A stretch of 64,000 nt of DNA from Hypericum androsaemum (taxonomy: Eukaryota; Streptophyta; Magnoliopsida; Malpighiales; Hypericaceae), in the NCBI GenBank assembly GCA_963995505.1, contig OZ023186.1, forward strand, positions 11,477,570 to 11,541,569, written 5' to 3'. Shown one piece after another: positions 1 to 11,393 of this stretch. Numbering within the stretch: the stretch's first letter is position 1; every line of letters begins with the position of its first letter. A program made the translations under genes and the position numbers. The notes under the pieces are model-generated. The model had not been told where the DNA came from. It saw only the letters and a program-made list of their open reading frames with translations, and searched no databases.

Positions 1-60
1 TCTAGTTTCTTCAACTTCATCTTGAGTTTCCTCTCCCCCCCCCCCCACATTTCTTCTACT

Positions 61-366
61 TTAGTCAACTTGGCTGTCAACCTCAGTTCGAACTTTGTGA
101 AAAAAGATTTTCTTGAAGAACAAAGCATCCCTAGCTTCAATAATAGTATTCACGTAGACATCAGAGTTATCTGACTTGTGCACTAGGAATCGATATGTAG
201 CACTATCTTGTGCATAACTAATAAACACACAATCCACCGTATTGGGTCTTATCCTTGTCCTTTTAGGAGGTGGGATCGGAACCTTAGCAAGATATCCCCA
301 CACCCTTAGGAATTTGTAGCTATGTGCATGACTCTTCCACAATTCATAAGATATTTTATCCAACAT
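61..366 (-). pseudogene. Copia polyprotein fragment (integrase C-terminal part)
   Basis: This is an open frame of about 101 residues reading like the segment after the Copia integrase core: an ELWK-type motif, then LRVWGYLAKV, PPPKRTRIRPNTVDCVFISYA and ATYRFLVH. That block is typical of plant Ty1/Copia polyproteins. No Gag, reverse transcriptase or RNase H follows in this frame and no LTRs are visible, so it is a relic or the end of an element cut by the window edge. It is a different subfamily from the full Copia at 3788-8943. Confidence 0.7.
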
Positions 367-3300
367 TTTGTGTGTTACTCAATTGAGCACGAAATTTGAA
401 GATTATTGTTCTTCTTCCCAAGTTGGTTGTCAACTTCATTCTTATAGTGAATGAACAAATCTATTACTTTGTCTTTACTTCTCATCAAGTAGACATATCA
501 ATATCTTGTACAATCATCAATCAAGTCTCGCACTTGTGTTTATAATCGATGTTGAACTTGGATAAAAGGTTTAGTGACATAAGCTTTTGTAAAGATATAT
601 AGTTCACATGACCTAATTTACCATTTCATAATTGTAATAACTTATGAGAATATACAAAATTTGTATTTTCTCAAACATCCATTACAATGGTACTAGTGCT
701 AACCTCATAGGCTGCACCTCCAGCAATCTAAGCATAAGACTTTATCTTGGAGGCTAAAGTCATTATACTTATTTTGAATATATTGGTCAAATAACCCTAG
801 CCAATAAACATTTTACATGGAGTGAACACTCGGTTAAATAATTGGGTCGTATGGCATCTACTTGTTCCTCTTTGTTGTGTCTGCATTTTTGAACTCGCAA
901 GGTTGTGGGGTGGATTTTTGCGAATGATTGAGGCTTGATGGTGGTTGAATGATAGTGTGAGATTTCCCAAGTTCTATTTGTGTTTGTTTTTGTTTTTGAT
1001 GTGTTTTTAGTGATTGTTGTTAATCGATTTGTGTGTCATCATAGTTGAATTTTTCTTAAGGACAAGCACTGATTCGAGTGTGGAGGTGTGATGAGTGTGA
1101 AAACACCCATCTTTTATGTATTATTTAGAGTTTATATTCAATTTTTTATAGTATTTTTGTTTGATATGTATTGATGTGGTGTCTTATATCGTGCATATTT
1201 TGTTTTAGTGTTATCATGTTATTTATTGTGTTTCTTTCGTGTTTGAAGTTAGGAGACTTTATGGAGACGAGAAGGTGGATGTTGATGCACCTTGGGACGC
1301 ATCGCATGCGATCGGATTAGACGGAAGGGACGGCGCTTGATCGAGGCCTTGGAGACGGTTAGGACGAGAGTGACCATGAGGGACTAAAATGAAGATAAGT
1401 AGCTCATCTAAAGTCTGATGGAGTCAAATTCTGGGGCTACAACTTTGTCTCTAATGGTCTTCTTCAAATTTGGAGTCCAAGAGGGCAAAAAACGTGTCCA
1501 AAGTCAAGCTTCGAATTTGTGAACTAGCCTAGACGAGATGTGCCGAATTTCATGAACTATTTCGGGCCCATTTTGGCTTTTTTCAATGCTTTTAATTGCT
1601 GGAATTTTAAGGGTAGAATAATCATTTTGTGTGTATAAAATTTTGTATAAAAGTCTTCCTTGGCTTTCTTTGGAACCGATCTTTGATATTTTGCAAAATT
1701 TCCTCACCAACTCTCACCTTCTCTCTTTTGGAAAAATCTTCTTCTCTCCATTAAAGAAGCTTGTAAGGAACTTGAAGAAGGAGCACTTTAGGGAGCCTTT
1801 GAAGACACCTTGAGCTTTCTCTCACTCTCTCTTTTAATGTTCATGCTTAACTTGCTTTGTTTAATGGATATTTTGTGTTATTTTGTGAATATGTGTGAGT
1901 AGTTGATTAAGGCACCTACTTAGCCAATAGCTTAAGGGGTTAAAATGCTTAAGATTGTGAACTAGTTGATGAGCTTAGTGCTTAATTTAGGTTGATCACC
2001 TAAGTTATGTACATGATTAATGCTAATCGCCAAGAGGGGTTAGAAATAAAGGAAAATTTGACTAGTTAATTAGTTACCTATTGATGAGAGATCTCAATTG
2101 GGGATTAGTTGTCCAAAGGATAGTTTTTATAGTTGATAATTAGTTAAATTAGGAGGTTAATTAGTTACGAGAGCACTAATTAGTTTGACTAAACTTAATT
2201 AATATTTAATTTAGACTAATTAATAGAGAGAGCGTCAATTAGTTACTTTTCAAACACCCGAACCATAACATGATCTTAATAACCCCTAAGCTAATTAGTT
2301 AATTAGGTTGTCAATGGTTCCAAATCCACTATTTCTTTAATTGTTAAAATCATTATCTAGTTTAGTCATAGTTAATTAGAAGTAACCAACTTGTGTTTGG
2401 AATTGAAAAATTCATAACAATTAGTCCTAGACTAGTGGTTAAGTTGTATTTGCGGACTAGCATTTAATCCTTGCGGGACGACAATCCGGTACTTACACTT
2501 TATTGCAAAAGGATTAAAAATTATTTCTTTCAGTCGCAACCTGAACTGACAACTAAACAATGCATTTTACAATTTTTAGCATATATATTTTTTATTGCTC
2601 CAGATGGTTGTGATCGTCGAACCGTGGTCACATCTAATCACGTGTTTAAGATTAGGGATGATAATTTAACCCTAATCCTGAAGGTCTACTCGGATTCAGA
2701 CCCGAAGTGTCTAAGACCCGTTGACTTTGACTGGATCTAGACTCAGATCCTACCCGGATCCTTATTTTTTAAAAGGATAAGGGATGGATATGGACCCACA
2801 TGATTCTACCCCGATCCTACCAAAATTTTTTAAAAAATATTAAAATAAATTATATAAATATATTAATTACTAAAGTTAGTATCAAATTCTCATCACAACA
2901 TACCCAATTTAGATTTTTTTATAAGTAAATTTTATTTATCCAAATTGGTATAAATATCAGAGTACCAAAATATGAAAGTACCAAAGTTACATTTTAATTA
3001 GTAACGATACCAAAGTATCAAATATCAAGATATTATAACAGGTAAAGAATGTGAACTCAACCAAAAGAAATACTTGTTAAGTAAGTTCCAACTGATGCCC
3101 TTGACGTTTTAGATATCCGAGAGAAACTAACAAATTTCCAAAGGAGGAATGATGAAGAAGTTTTAACCCACATAATGTTAATTCAATCATCTAATATATT
3201 CTACCATTCAATTGTTATATTAATTTGTAGTTTTTTATTAATTTGTTTTTTTATATCGACTTATTTTAGCAAAAAATAAATTATATTCACATTTTTCGAG

Positions 3301-3782
3301 TGTTTCGCTATTGCGAATAGATATGGCTTAATTTTTAAAAAAATATTTAATTTTTAAATAATATGGACATGCAAGTTGTCCTTATCCTGTCCGATTTTTT
3401 AGGACCCAAATTCTATTCAGATCCTTATTTTTAAAGAGAATAAGGGTAAGGATCTGAATCGACCTTCATAAAAGAGGGCAAAGATCCAGGTCCTATAGAT
3501 ACTACTCAGATCCTTCCCATTCTCTTTCATATTCAAGGTTAAGCCCAATCCACCAGAGCCCACGATGGGGACAAACGCAGAGAATGGTAGAGCCGCAGAG
3601 GCGCTTGTAGCCTGTCCACGATTTACAAATCGGCGACCACACTAGAAATCGTAACCGCAGTCCACGGTTAAAAAATCATGGCCGTCACTATAGACTACAA
3701 TTACGGTCATATTTAAATATTTTGAAAATTTATCGACCATGAAACCTGGAAAATTTTGGTTAAATTGGTCGTCTAGCTATTG
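367..3782. other. AT-rich intergenic region with decayed repeats, no gene seen
   Basis: No coding region with recognisable similarity was found. From about 1089 to 2500 the text resembles an LTR plus leader of a Gypsy element: a TGATGAGTGTG-type start, and a stretch near 2465-2500 stating a conserved 'gcgggacgac' style motif before a Gln/Phe-rich frame. No partner LTR or target duplication was found. From about 2680 to 3530 there are many GATCC and 'aaggat' motifs in both orientations, which suggests a worn DNA transposon, but its ends could not be fixed. Confidence 0.3.
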
Positions 3783-3787
3783 GTTTA

Positions 3788-4126
3788 TGTAAACTGAACA
3801 ACTCAATTCTCACTTTAATCAAAGTATTACATCTGGCTATATACAGGCCTATAACATCTAGGTAATAGTCTCAACATTAATTACATATTGGCTGAAGTCG
3901 AGGAGCAACGGCTGGAAGCAGTTGTGAGGAGGCGAAGAGTTGCAGACAGAGGTGATAGACTCGAGAGAATTAGAGTCCCATTGCAGCAGAATAATTACAC
4001 GGTAGTTGGACAATCATTAGGTCATGAGCAATCAAAGATTGCAGACATGAACATCTGCAGTATTCTGAGCAGCTTCAATACAACTGTAGGTGTCTGCACA
4101 ACTTCATAGAGGACCATCCTTCAACA
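3788..4126 (-). repeat. 3' LTR of the Copia element
   Basis: The 339-bp repeat starts TGTAAACTG and ends TTCAACA on the plus strand. It is the downstream (3') LTR because the polyprotein reads on the minus strand. It is flanked on its outer side by the target duplication gttta. A 73-codon open frame inside it is also present unchanged in the other LTR and shows no protein similarity that I recognise. Confidence 0.95.
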
Positions 4127-4139
4127 CTCCCCCTCAAGT
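4127..4139 (-). promoter_or_regulatory. Polypurine tract of the Copia element
   Basis: On the minus strand the bases just before the 3' LTR read aacttgagggggag, a typical plus-strand priming tract. It directly abuts the LTR, as expected. Confidence 0.8.
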
Positions 4140-6959
4140 TGGGGAGTATATATCACATACACCCAACTTGACCAAATGATGATCAAATAGGTGACTCCCA
4201 ACAGATTTAGTAAAGATGTCAGCTGTCTGTTCTGAGCTTTTAACATAAGGAGTGCGAATGGTACCTTCTTGAACTTTGTCACGAACATAATGATAGTCAA
4301 TTTCAATGTGCTTCGTGCATTCATGGAACACCGGATTGGATGCTATGTGAATTGCGGACATATTGTCACAATAGAGATCAATTGGTAATGGAACCTGAAT
4401 CTTCAATTCGCCGAGTAGATTTTTGACCCAGGTTATCTCACTTGAAGTCTTAGCCATGGCACGATATTCAGACTCAGCACTTGATAGTGAGACCACGTCT
4501 TGTTTCTTTGACCGCCATATAACTGGATTGCCTCCCACAAAAATACAATAGCCAGAAGTGGATCTTCTATCATCTATGTTGCCTCCATAATCTGCATCAG
4601 CATAAGCGGAAATATTAAGATAATCAGATTTTCTCATTAAGATGCCTCTCCCTGGAGTTCCTTTCAGGTATTGCAATATGCAATCCATGATAGCAACATG
4701 AGCAATACGAGGAGAGTGCATCACTTGACTCAATAGACTTACAGCATAAGTTATATCAGGACGAGTTATAGTTAAGTAGATTAACTTTCCTACCATCCTC
4801 TGAAAACGTTCCACTTTATAGTATAATTCTCCTTTTCGACTAGAAATCTTCAAGTTAGGCTCTATAGGAGTTTTAAAAGGTCTTGATCCAAGCTTCTTAC
4901 AGTCCTTAAGTAAATTAAGAGTGTACTTTCGTTGATTAATAAACAATCCCTTGGATGAGTATGCAAATTCAACACCAAGAAAATACTTGAGTTTACCTTG
5001 ATCTTTAATGTCAAATCGATTATGAAGTTCAGTTTTTAGTTGTGAAATTAACTTATCACAGCTGCCAGTATTGAGGATATCATCAACGTACACTAAAACA
5101 ATGAGTTTACCTTGTTCTTTGCTGCAAACAAATAGAGAATTATCAGTGTAACACTTCTTGAAACCCAAATTCAACAACTCACCACTTAACTTTGTGTACC
5201 AAGCACGGGGAGATTGCTTCAAGCCATAGATGGCTTTGTGAAGCTTACAAACTTTACCTGATCCTTCTTGAGGATGACCGGGGGGAAGATTGAGGTACAC
5301 TTCTTCTTCTAAATTCCCTTGTAAAAATGCATTCTTGACATCCATATGTTCAAGGTTCCACCTTTTATTAATAGCAACAGCAATAAGAATTCTAATAGTA
5401 TTCATTTTGGCAACCTGGGCAAAGGTCTCACCATAGTCAATACCAGGGGTTTGAGTGAACCCTTTTGCCACAAGTCTAGCCTTGAATCTTTCAACAGAAC
5501 CATCACTTTTATGCTTTATTTTGTAGATCCATTTGCAATCAACAGTTTTCTTATTTGGAGGATGATTAACAAGAGACCAGGTTTTATTTTTATCTAGAGC
5601 TTGAAGCTCTTCTGCCATAGCTAATCTCCACACCTCATGTTTAATAGCATTAGAATATCCTTTTGGTTCTGTGAACTTATCAAGACAACTCAGATAACTT
5701 TTATAATTAGAGCTGATGTTATCATACGTGAGGTGATCTTCTATTGGATAATGACCATGATATACCTTGTATTCTTTGAGTCTGCAACTTGGTTGCTTGA
5801 CTCTTGAGGATCGTCTGAGATTTTGATCAACTTGATCAAAATTGCTTTCACCATTATGTTGATGATTAATTCTATCAAGTTCTTGATCCATAGCAGTAAC
5901 AGAAGGATCAGTTGACATACCTGGGTCATGGTCAATGTTGAGATTTTCTTGTTGACTTTCAGGGGATCCAGCTTGATTTCCAGGTTGTTCATCCAGATGC
6001 TCGAAAGAAGGATTTTGAGTTTGATTCAATTCTTGTACCTGCAAAATACTAGAACTTGGCATAGGGGTAAGATCAATAGATAAGTCAGTTAGCTCCCCTT
6101 GAGTCCTATCTTTGGGTTGATCTTTAAAGAAGGGAACATTTTCCAGGAATTCAACATCTCTAGATACAATCTTTTGTCTCAGGGAAGGTGAGTAGCACTT
6201 GTATCCTTTTTGCGTTGATGAGTAGCCAAGAAATATGCACTTAGTGGCCCGCTTATCAAGTTTGTCTCTTTTTTCAGCGGGAACATGAGCATAACAGATG
6301 CAACCAAATGTCCTGAGGTATGACAGATTTGGTTTCCTTCCCAACACAATCTCTAGAGGTGATTTGTTCTTCAAAATCTTGCACGACAGTCTATTTATTA
6401 GATGACATGCGATTAGGACAGCATCACTCCAGTAGATTTTCTTAACGTTCATCCTAAACATGATAGCTCGGGCAACATCAAGCAAATGTCTATTTTTCCT
6501 CTCGGCAAGTCCGTTTTGTTGAGGCGTGTACGTGCAAGATGTTTGATGAATTATGCCTAGATTCTTTGAGTAATCTTTGAATTCTCCTAAGTACTCGGTA
6601 CCATTGTCAGTACGAAGAAGTTTGATCTTGGCATTAAACTGGTTGCTAATCAAATTATTGAACTCTTTAAACACCTTAAACACGTCACTCTTTTGTCTAA
6701 GCAGGTAGATCCATGATGCTCTACTGTGATGGTCTATGAATGAAATAAAATAGAGAAAACCATCGTATGATTTTATTGGAGCACTCCAAACATCAGAATG
6801 AATCAACTGAAAACATTCATTATAAACCGTCTCAGAATTGTTAAATGGAGTTCGACATTGCTTTGCATAAACACAACTTTCACAACTAGGTGGTCCCCTA
6901 TCTAAGTCGGGAAACATTTTAAGCAAGATAACTTCATTTGGGTGGCCTAGTCTATCATT
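4134..6959 (-). pseudogene. Copia pol: integrase, reverse transcriptase, RNase H
   Basis: This open frame of about 930 codons encodes the second part of the Copia polyprotein. Visible in order are GAG-pre-integrase (RLGHP at the 5' edge), the integrase core with HSDVW, DNGTEY and the NGLAERKNR block, reverse transcriptase with KARLVAKGFTQ, MDVKNAFLQG and the catalytic YVDDI, and RNase H with ADADYGG and SSAESEYRA. All expected catalytic acidic residues that I can see are present. It is in frame with the upstream gag-protease frame but separated from it by one TGA at 6960-6962. That codon sits where relatives usually have Trp, so a single TGG to TGA transition could explain it. Confidence 0.9.
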
Positions 6960-8545
6960 TCATATTTGAGAAGATATGCAGTCCTTGTGAGAAGCAAGAG
7001 CATAGGGACTGTGATTGATGAGGTAGAGTCCATTGATTAGCTTCCCTTCACCAATCATCTTCTGAGTTTTGCAATCCTGAAATTTTACAGAATTGGCTGA
7101 GAATATTGCAACATAATCTAGTTGCTGAGTGATTTTACTAATGGACAATAGGTTCCTAGATAAATTGGGTACGTAAAAAGCATCTAAGTCCTTCTGGTTA
7201 GGAAAAATTCTTGATAAACCACGGCCTTGTATAGGGACTTCAGTCCCATCAGCAATTAAGATTGATTGGTTATGAATTGGACTTAATTGGTGGATTAACT
7301 CCTTATTTTTTATCATGTGCTCGTTAGCTCCTGAGTCTATAATCCAAGTATTATCATAATTGGAAACATGTGTAGAGTAACATATAGCAGTAGAGCAATT
7401 GTAGAAGTTCTTACCACTCATACCTTCATTTTCTTGTTTAAAGCTATAGGAGGCAGTGGCATTAGCGCCATTGCTGCTCTTCAAGTGTACAAGTACTTGT
7501 TTAGCTAACTCATCAATAGAAAATTTCGGTTGTGACGTTCCAGAGATGGTGGGAATAGAAACATTGTATGCATTGGACAGACCCTTATCAGGGTTAACTT
7601 GATCCTTTTGCTGCTTAAGATGAGGATGAAGGTTCCAGCATTTGTCTTTGGTATGACTTATTTTTCCACAATAATCACAAACAAAGTTAGATCGATAGGT
7701 CTTACCACCTCTTCCTCTATTGGAAGATCCTCCTCCTCTTGAGTTTATAAATCGTTTTGCAGCAAACACAGGGTTTTCTTGGTTGCTTGTGAATGCGCTA
7801 GCTTCAGAGTGATTTTCACTCTTTTGATAAGAGTTAACGACCTTCTTGCGAGTTTCTTCCTTTTGAATCCTTACACAAACAGTGTCAAGGGCAGGGAGTT
7901 CTGCAGCTGTGATAATTTGTTCTCGTAGAGTTTCAAATTCAGGACCCAATCCCATAAGGATTTTGAAGATCCTATCTTCTTCTTCCCTCTTGTTAAGAAC
8001 AATGGGATCAATCGATGCAGGTCTGAGCAGGGAGAGTTCATCCCACATGGTCTTTAACTTGCTAAGGTATTCTACAAATATCATCTCTCCCTTCTGAAGA
8101 TCTGCGATCCCTTTTTTCAGCTCAAAGATCATGTACATGTTCTCTTGCTGAGAGTACAAGGATTTAATAGAATCCCATAGTTGTTTTGTACTGGTGGCAA
8201 AGGTAAATAGATCATGGAATGTTGGTTCTATGGAGTTGAGAAGCCATGACATTACTTGATGATCATACATACTCCACTCTGGAAAGTGGGGATCAGTTAT
8301 AGCGGGAGCAGGTAGGTCACCATTGATGAATCCTACTCTGCCTCTTCCACACAAGGCACTATGCCTCTTCCACACAAGGCTATAAACACATATTTTGACC
8401 AGGACATGTAATTCTTTCCATTGAAAGAAATGGTAGTAATTTTCAGGGTAGTATTCCCATCAATCTCAGATATCTTTTTTAGGAGGTTAAGATTTTGGCT
8501 AGAGGATATAACCTCAGGCTCATTGACAGAGGCTTCGTGAGCCAT
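6960..8545 (-). pseudogene. Copia gag and protease with a duplication frameshift
   Basis: The likely ATG is at 8545 (MAHEASV). The first about 60 codons are in one frame and the rest (471 codons, 6960-8375) in another. The break coincides with a 23-bp imperfect tandem duplication (8339-8361 and 8362-8384); 23 is not a multiple of three. The rest shows a Retrotran_gag_2/UBN2-type region, a CX2CX4HX4C zinc knuckle (CDYCGKISHTKDKC), the protease motif WIIDSGANEH, and ends at the TGA at 6960-6962. Confidence 0.9.
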
Positions 8546-8591
8546 GGAGAATTTGACAAACAAAACGAAGTTTCTTTAGGGGTGAATAGGA

Positions 8592-8604
8592 GGCTGTGAT
8601 ACCA
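8592..8604 (-). promoter_or_regulatory. Primer binding site (initiator Met-tRNA) of the Copia element
   Basis: On the minus strand the bases next to the 5' LTR read tggtatcacagcc. This differs at one position from the usual plant sequence TGGTATCAGAGCC complementary to initiator Met-tRNA. Confidence 0.88.
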
Positions 8605-8943
8605 TGTAAACTGAACAACTCAATTCTCACTTTAATCAAAGTATTACATCTGGTTATATACAGGCCTATAACATCTAGGTAATAGTCTCAACATTAATTA
8701 CATATTGGCTGAAGTCGAGGAGCAACGGCTGGAAGCAGTTGTGAGGAGGCGAAGAGTTGCAGACAGAGGTGATAGACTCGAGAGAATTAGAGTCCCATTG
8801 CAGCAGAATAATTACACGGTAGTTGGACAATCATTAGGTCATGAGCAATCAAAGATTGCAGACATGAACATCTGCAGTATTCTGAGCAGCTTCAATACAA
8901 CTGTAGGTGTCTGCACAACTTCATAGAGGACCATCCTTCAACA
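8605..8943 (-). repeat. 5' LTR of the Copia element
   Basis: This is the 339-bp partner of the LTR at 3788-4126, with one base difference seen by eye. It carries the promoter for the minus-strand transcript. Its outer edge is followed by the target duplication gttta at 8944-8948. Confidence 0.95.
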
Positions 8944-8944
8944 G

Positions 8945-9482
8945 TTTAACAAAAAAATTTCGTTAAAATTCACTCTACAACTTTATCACTTTGACACCTT
9001 GTGATTCTAAAATTTCTAACTAGGTGACAATGATTTTAATTGACAAGTAAATGACACCCGATAATCTCAGTTACTTTAGCTATCATGCGAGTCATGTTAC
9101 ATCAATAATTTTATTCTTGTGCTATACTGTATCAATAATTAAATTCGCATGACATACCGTTTGGCCAGATTTGGACACCGTTGATTTTTCTCGGTCCAGA
9201 TTTGAATTCAAATGTGACCAAATATGTCCTTCTTTCCCTCGAATAAGTGAAATAGCTGCCACATGTATAAAATTATAGATGTAACATGACACGCAGATAC
9301 AATTATTGATGTCGCATAACAAGCGAGATAACTAAAGTAATTTGGGTTAGCAGGTATCACTTGCTCATTTTAGTTAGGCAAAACATCACTCACCTGATCA
9401 CAGATTTTAAAATCACAAGGTAGTGGTTTGCAAAAGTGTGAAACCACACTGTATCAAAGTGCACTTAAACAAATTTTGTTTC
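8945..9482. repeat. Degenerate long inverted-repeat element (MITE-like)
   Basis: The two halves are imperfect inverted copies. Left-side motifs such as 'cttgtgattctaaaat', 'gttactttagctatc' and 'catgttacatc' recur reversed on the right side (as 'cttgtgattttaaaat' and 'ttactttagttatc'). There is no coding potential. The Copia element inserted at or just beside its left end. Its exact ends and target duplication could not be fixed. Confidence 0.45.
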
Positions 9483-10400
9483 AGATAAAAGGAATTACCT
9501 GTTTTTTTTTTCTCAAGGGTAAAAGGATTACCTGTTGACGCCAGCCATAGCAGACCGCCTGCCATGGAGAAGCCACAAGGATGGTGGGAATATGGGAACG
9601 GTCACCAACCATCCTAAAATCCTTTTAAAAAAATAATTTTTGGTTTTTGTAATTTAAAAAATTAAATTTCAAATTCTATATATATCCCCCCGCCATCAAA
9701 CTACTTTTCACACAATTCAATCTATCTTTATAAAGATCAAATTATATTATGTGTCTCTAAAATATAATTGTTATATTATTATTGTTATTTCCGGTTCATA
9801 ATATTATTATGGATTCTTTGGAGGCGCAAACTTGATCATTAGTCAAAGAGCAAAATGACGGCAACAAAAATCCGAACCATCTAGACACTTGTATGATTTT
9901 AATACAGCCTATACCAAGTATAATCGAATTCGATGATGTCACTGGTGAATAACTACTCCATTGAAAAATATAGGAGAACTACAATACCTTTCACATATAC
10001 AACATAATTTCCAAAATTAACTCCAATCCCATTTTTTTTTCTTTTTTTTCATTTCACATGTAAAAAAACATGTGTTTTCGGCAATTAATCACATCCAGTT
10101 AAATTAATAGTTTAACCGGATTCTGTTATTCCCGATTACTGGATGAAGACTACACAGATGATGTCTCAGGTGACGACTTACATATGGACCTTTAGATGTG
10201 ATTAGAAAAATATCTTACAAATCTAACAACCAAAATTTAATGAGTTATTCACCAGAATAAATTCGGTATTTGACACAGTACCATCTCCTAATTTTTCTCT
10301 AGGTTTTCTACTTTTGGCTATAAAAAAAACCCTAAAGCTTCGCCTCCCTCTCTCTATTTTCTGTCTCCACATAAATGATAATGCACACAGCTCTCTGTAT
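9483..10400. other. AT-rich intergenic DNA
   Basis: I see no gene, RNA or clear transposon here. There are short A/T runs and a 'ctctctctat' stretch just before the tubulin-like fragment. Confidence 0.4.
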
Positions 10401-10578
10401 CATGGTGATGTTGTCCCCAAAGATGTTAATGCTGTTGTTGCTACGATCAAGACCTCACTAGCCTTCCACCGTGGTTCCTGGTGACGACCTCGCCAAGGTC
10501 CACTGTGTGCATGATCTCCAACTCTACCAGCGTCGCCGAGGTCTTCTCCCGCGTTGACCACAAGTTCGACTACGATAT
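10401..10578 (+). pseudogene. Alpha-tubulin gene fragment
   Basis: The plus strand reads HGDVVPKDVNAVVATIKT from 10401, then after a deletion reads STVVPG, DDLAKV and MISNSTSVAEVFSRVDHKFD in shifting frames. This is the conserved middle of alpha-tubulin. The stretch between the IKT and STVVPG motifs that normally reads through a Trp-Cys-Pro segment is missing, and the frame also shifts near the Cys-Met-Ile motif. No start, stop, introns or flanking tubulin sequence was found, so this is a small captured or decayed piece, not a working gene. Confidence 0.75.
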
Positions 10579-10712
10579 TTTGGTACATGTATCGGTTATC
10601 AACGGCTTGTATTTGGCTCTGTCATTGCCCTTGCATCGATGCCCATATGTATGATATTTTGGTACTATTCTGATCTCATAGATATGGTGCCATCGTATTT
10701 TGGGTTTAATAC

Positions 10713-10992
10713 TGTTGGGATGGCGAGAAATAGGAAAGATTTATTTCTTATTCCTATTTCTATTCTGACTAGGTTTTCGACTCCTAATCTGACCTAGGTT
10801 ACTTGTACACCAATGGTTTGTCTCTATATAAAGACATGTTACCCTAGGTCTTTTGTATGGCTTTGTGGCTCGGAAACTCATCAATAAAAGTTCTCCTTTC
10901 TCTCCGTGGACGTAGGCATTAGGCCGAACCACGTTATCTCTTGTGTCCGTGTTCTTTGCGCATTTTGTTCCCTAGTTGCTGAATTCCTAACA
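10713..10992 (+). repeat. 5' LTR of the short LTR element
   Basis: This repeat carries a clear TATA box (tctctatataaag near 10821-10833) and, about 50 bases on, a 'caataaaag' polyadenylation-type signal near 10883. Those give the expected U3-R-U5 order. The end 'cctaaca' is followed by the primer binding site. Confidence 0.9.
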
Positions 10993-10994
10993 AG

Positions 10995-11007
10995 TGGTAT
11001 CAGAGCT
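10995..11007 (+). promoter_or_regulatory. Primer binding site of the short LTR element
   Basis: The bases tggtatcagagct, two bases after the LTR, match the initiator Met-tRNA complement used by many plant Copia elements. Confidence 0.9.
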
Positions 11008-11045
11008 AAGGTTGAAGGATATCGGACGGCGCGAAGTTTGCATTT

Positions 11046-11393
11046 GTGAAGTTCGATGGTTCATCGAATTTCAGGTTATGGCAAAGGCGTGTCAAGGATC
11101 TCATCGCGCTCTCGGAGAAGAAGTCCGAGAAGATGGAGGAGCAAGAGTGGAAAGAGTTGGAGGCTAAGGCAGTAGCGAAGATTTGCTTGTGCTTGGCGGA
11201 TGATGAGGAGCCACCAGCTGGGTTGTGGAAGAGGATCCAGGTCGGAGTCAAAGAAGTTCAATGGAAGTGGTTTCAAGTGCAGAGAAGGGCACATGAAGGA
11301 GACTATTTAGAACAAACTAGGGATCAAGACAATGAGGAGGGATTGGCATCCACAACCATGGCCACATATTCAGACAGGTCGGATGGTGACTGA
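11046..11393 (+). pseudogene. Truncated Copia gag remnant
   Basis: The 115-codon frame begins MKFDGSSNFRLWQRRVKDL, the typical start of Copia gag (DUF4219/UBN2 region), and continues with CLADDEEPPAGLWKRI. Compared with relatives, segments around the middle are deleted, and after about 70 residues the similarity ends. A second open frame at 11613-12158 lies in the interior but has no similarity that I can name. Confidence 0.7.

Larger units (their letters stand above)
3788..8943 (-). mobile_element. Full-length Ty1/Copia LTR retrotransposon, recently inserted, coding region broken
   Basis: The element is 5,156 bp and reads on the minus strand. It has two 339-bp LTRs with TG...CA ends and exact 5-bp target duplications (gttta at 3783-3787 and 8944-8948). 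A primer binding site matching initiator-Met tRNA lies inside the right LTR, and a purine tract lies inside the left LTR. Gag, protease, integrase, reverse transcriptase and RNase H follow in Copia order. I compared the two LTRs by eye and found one difference (ctggctat against ctggttat), so insertion was recent. The polyprotein is broken by a 23-bp tandem duplication in gag and one in-frame TGA before integrase, so this copy cannot supply its own full polyprotein as written. Confidence 0.95.

Noticed and set aside
2680..3530. A hAT or MITE rich in GATCC motifs
   Set aside because: I could not find matching ends or a target duplication; it is only mentioned as a worn repeat.
3888..4109. A 73-residue open frame repeated exactly at 8705-8926
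   Set aside because: It lies wholly inside the two Copia LTRs and is identical because the LTRs are; there is no known protein motif.
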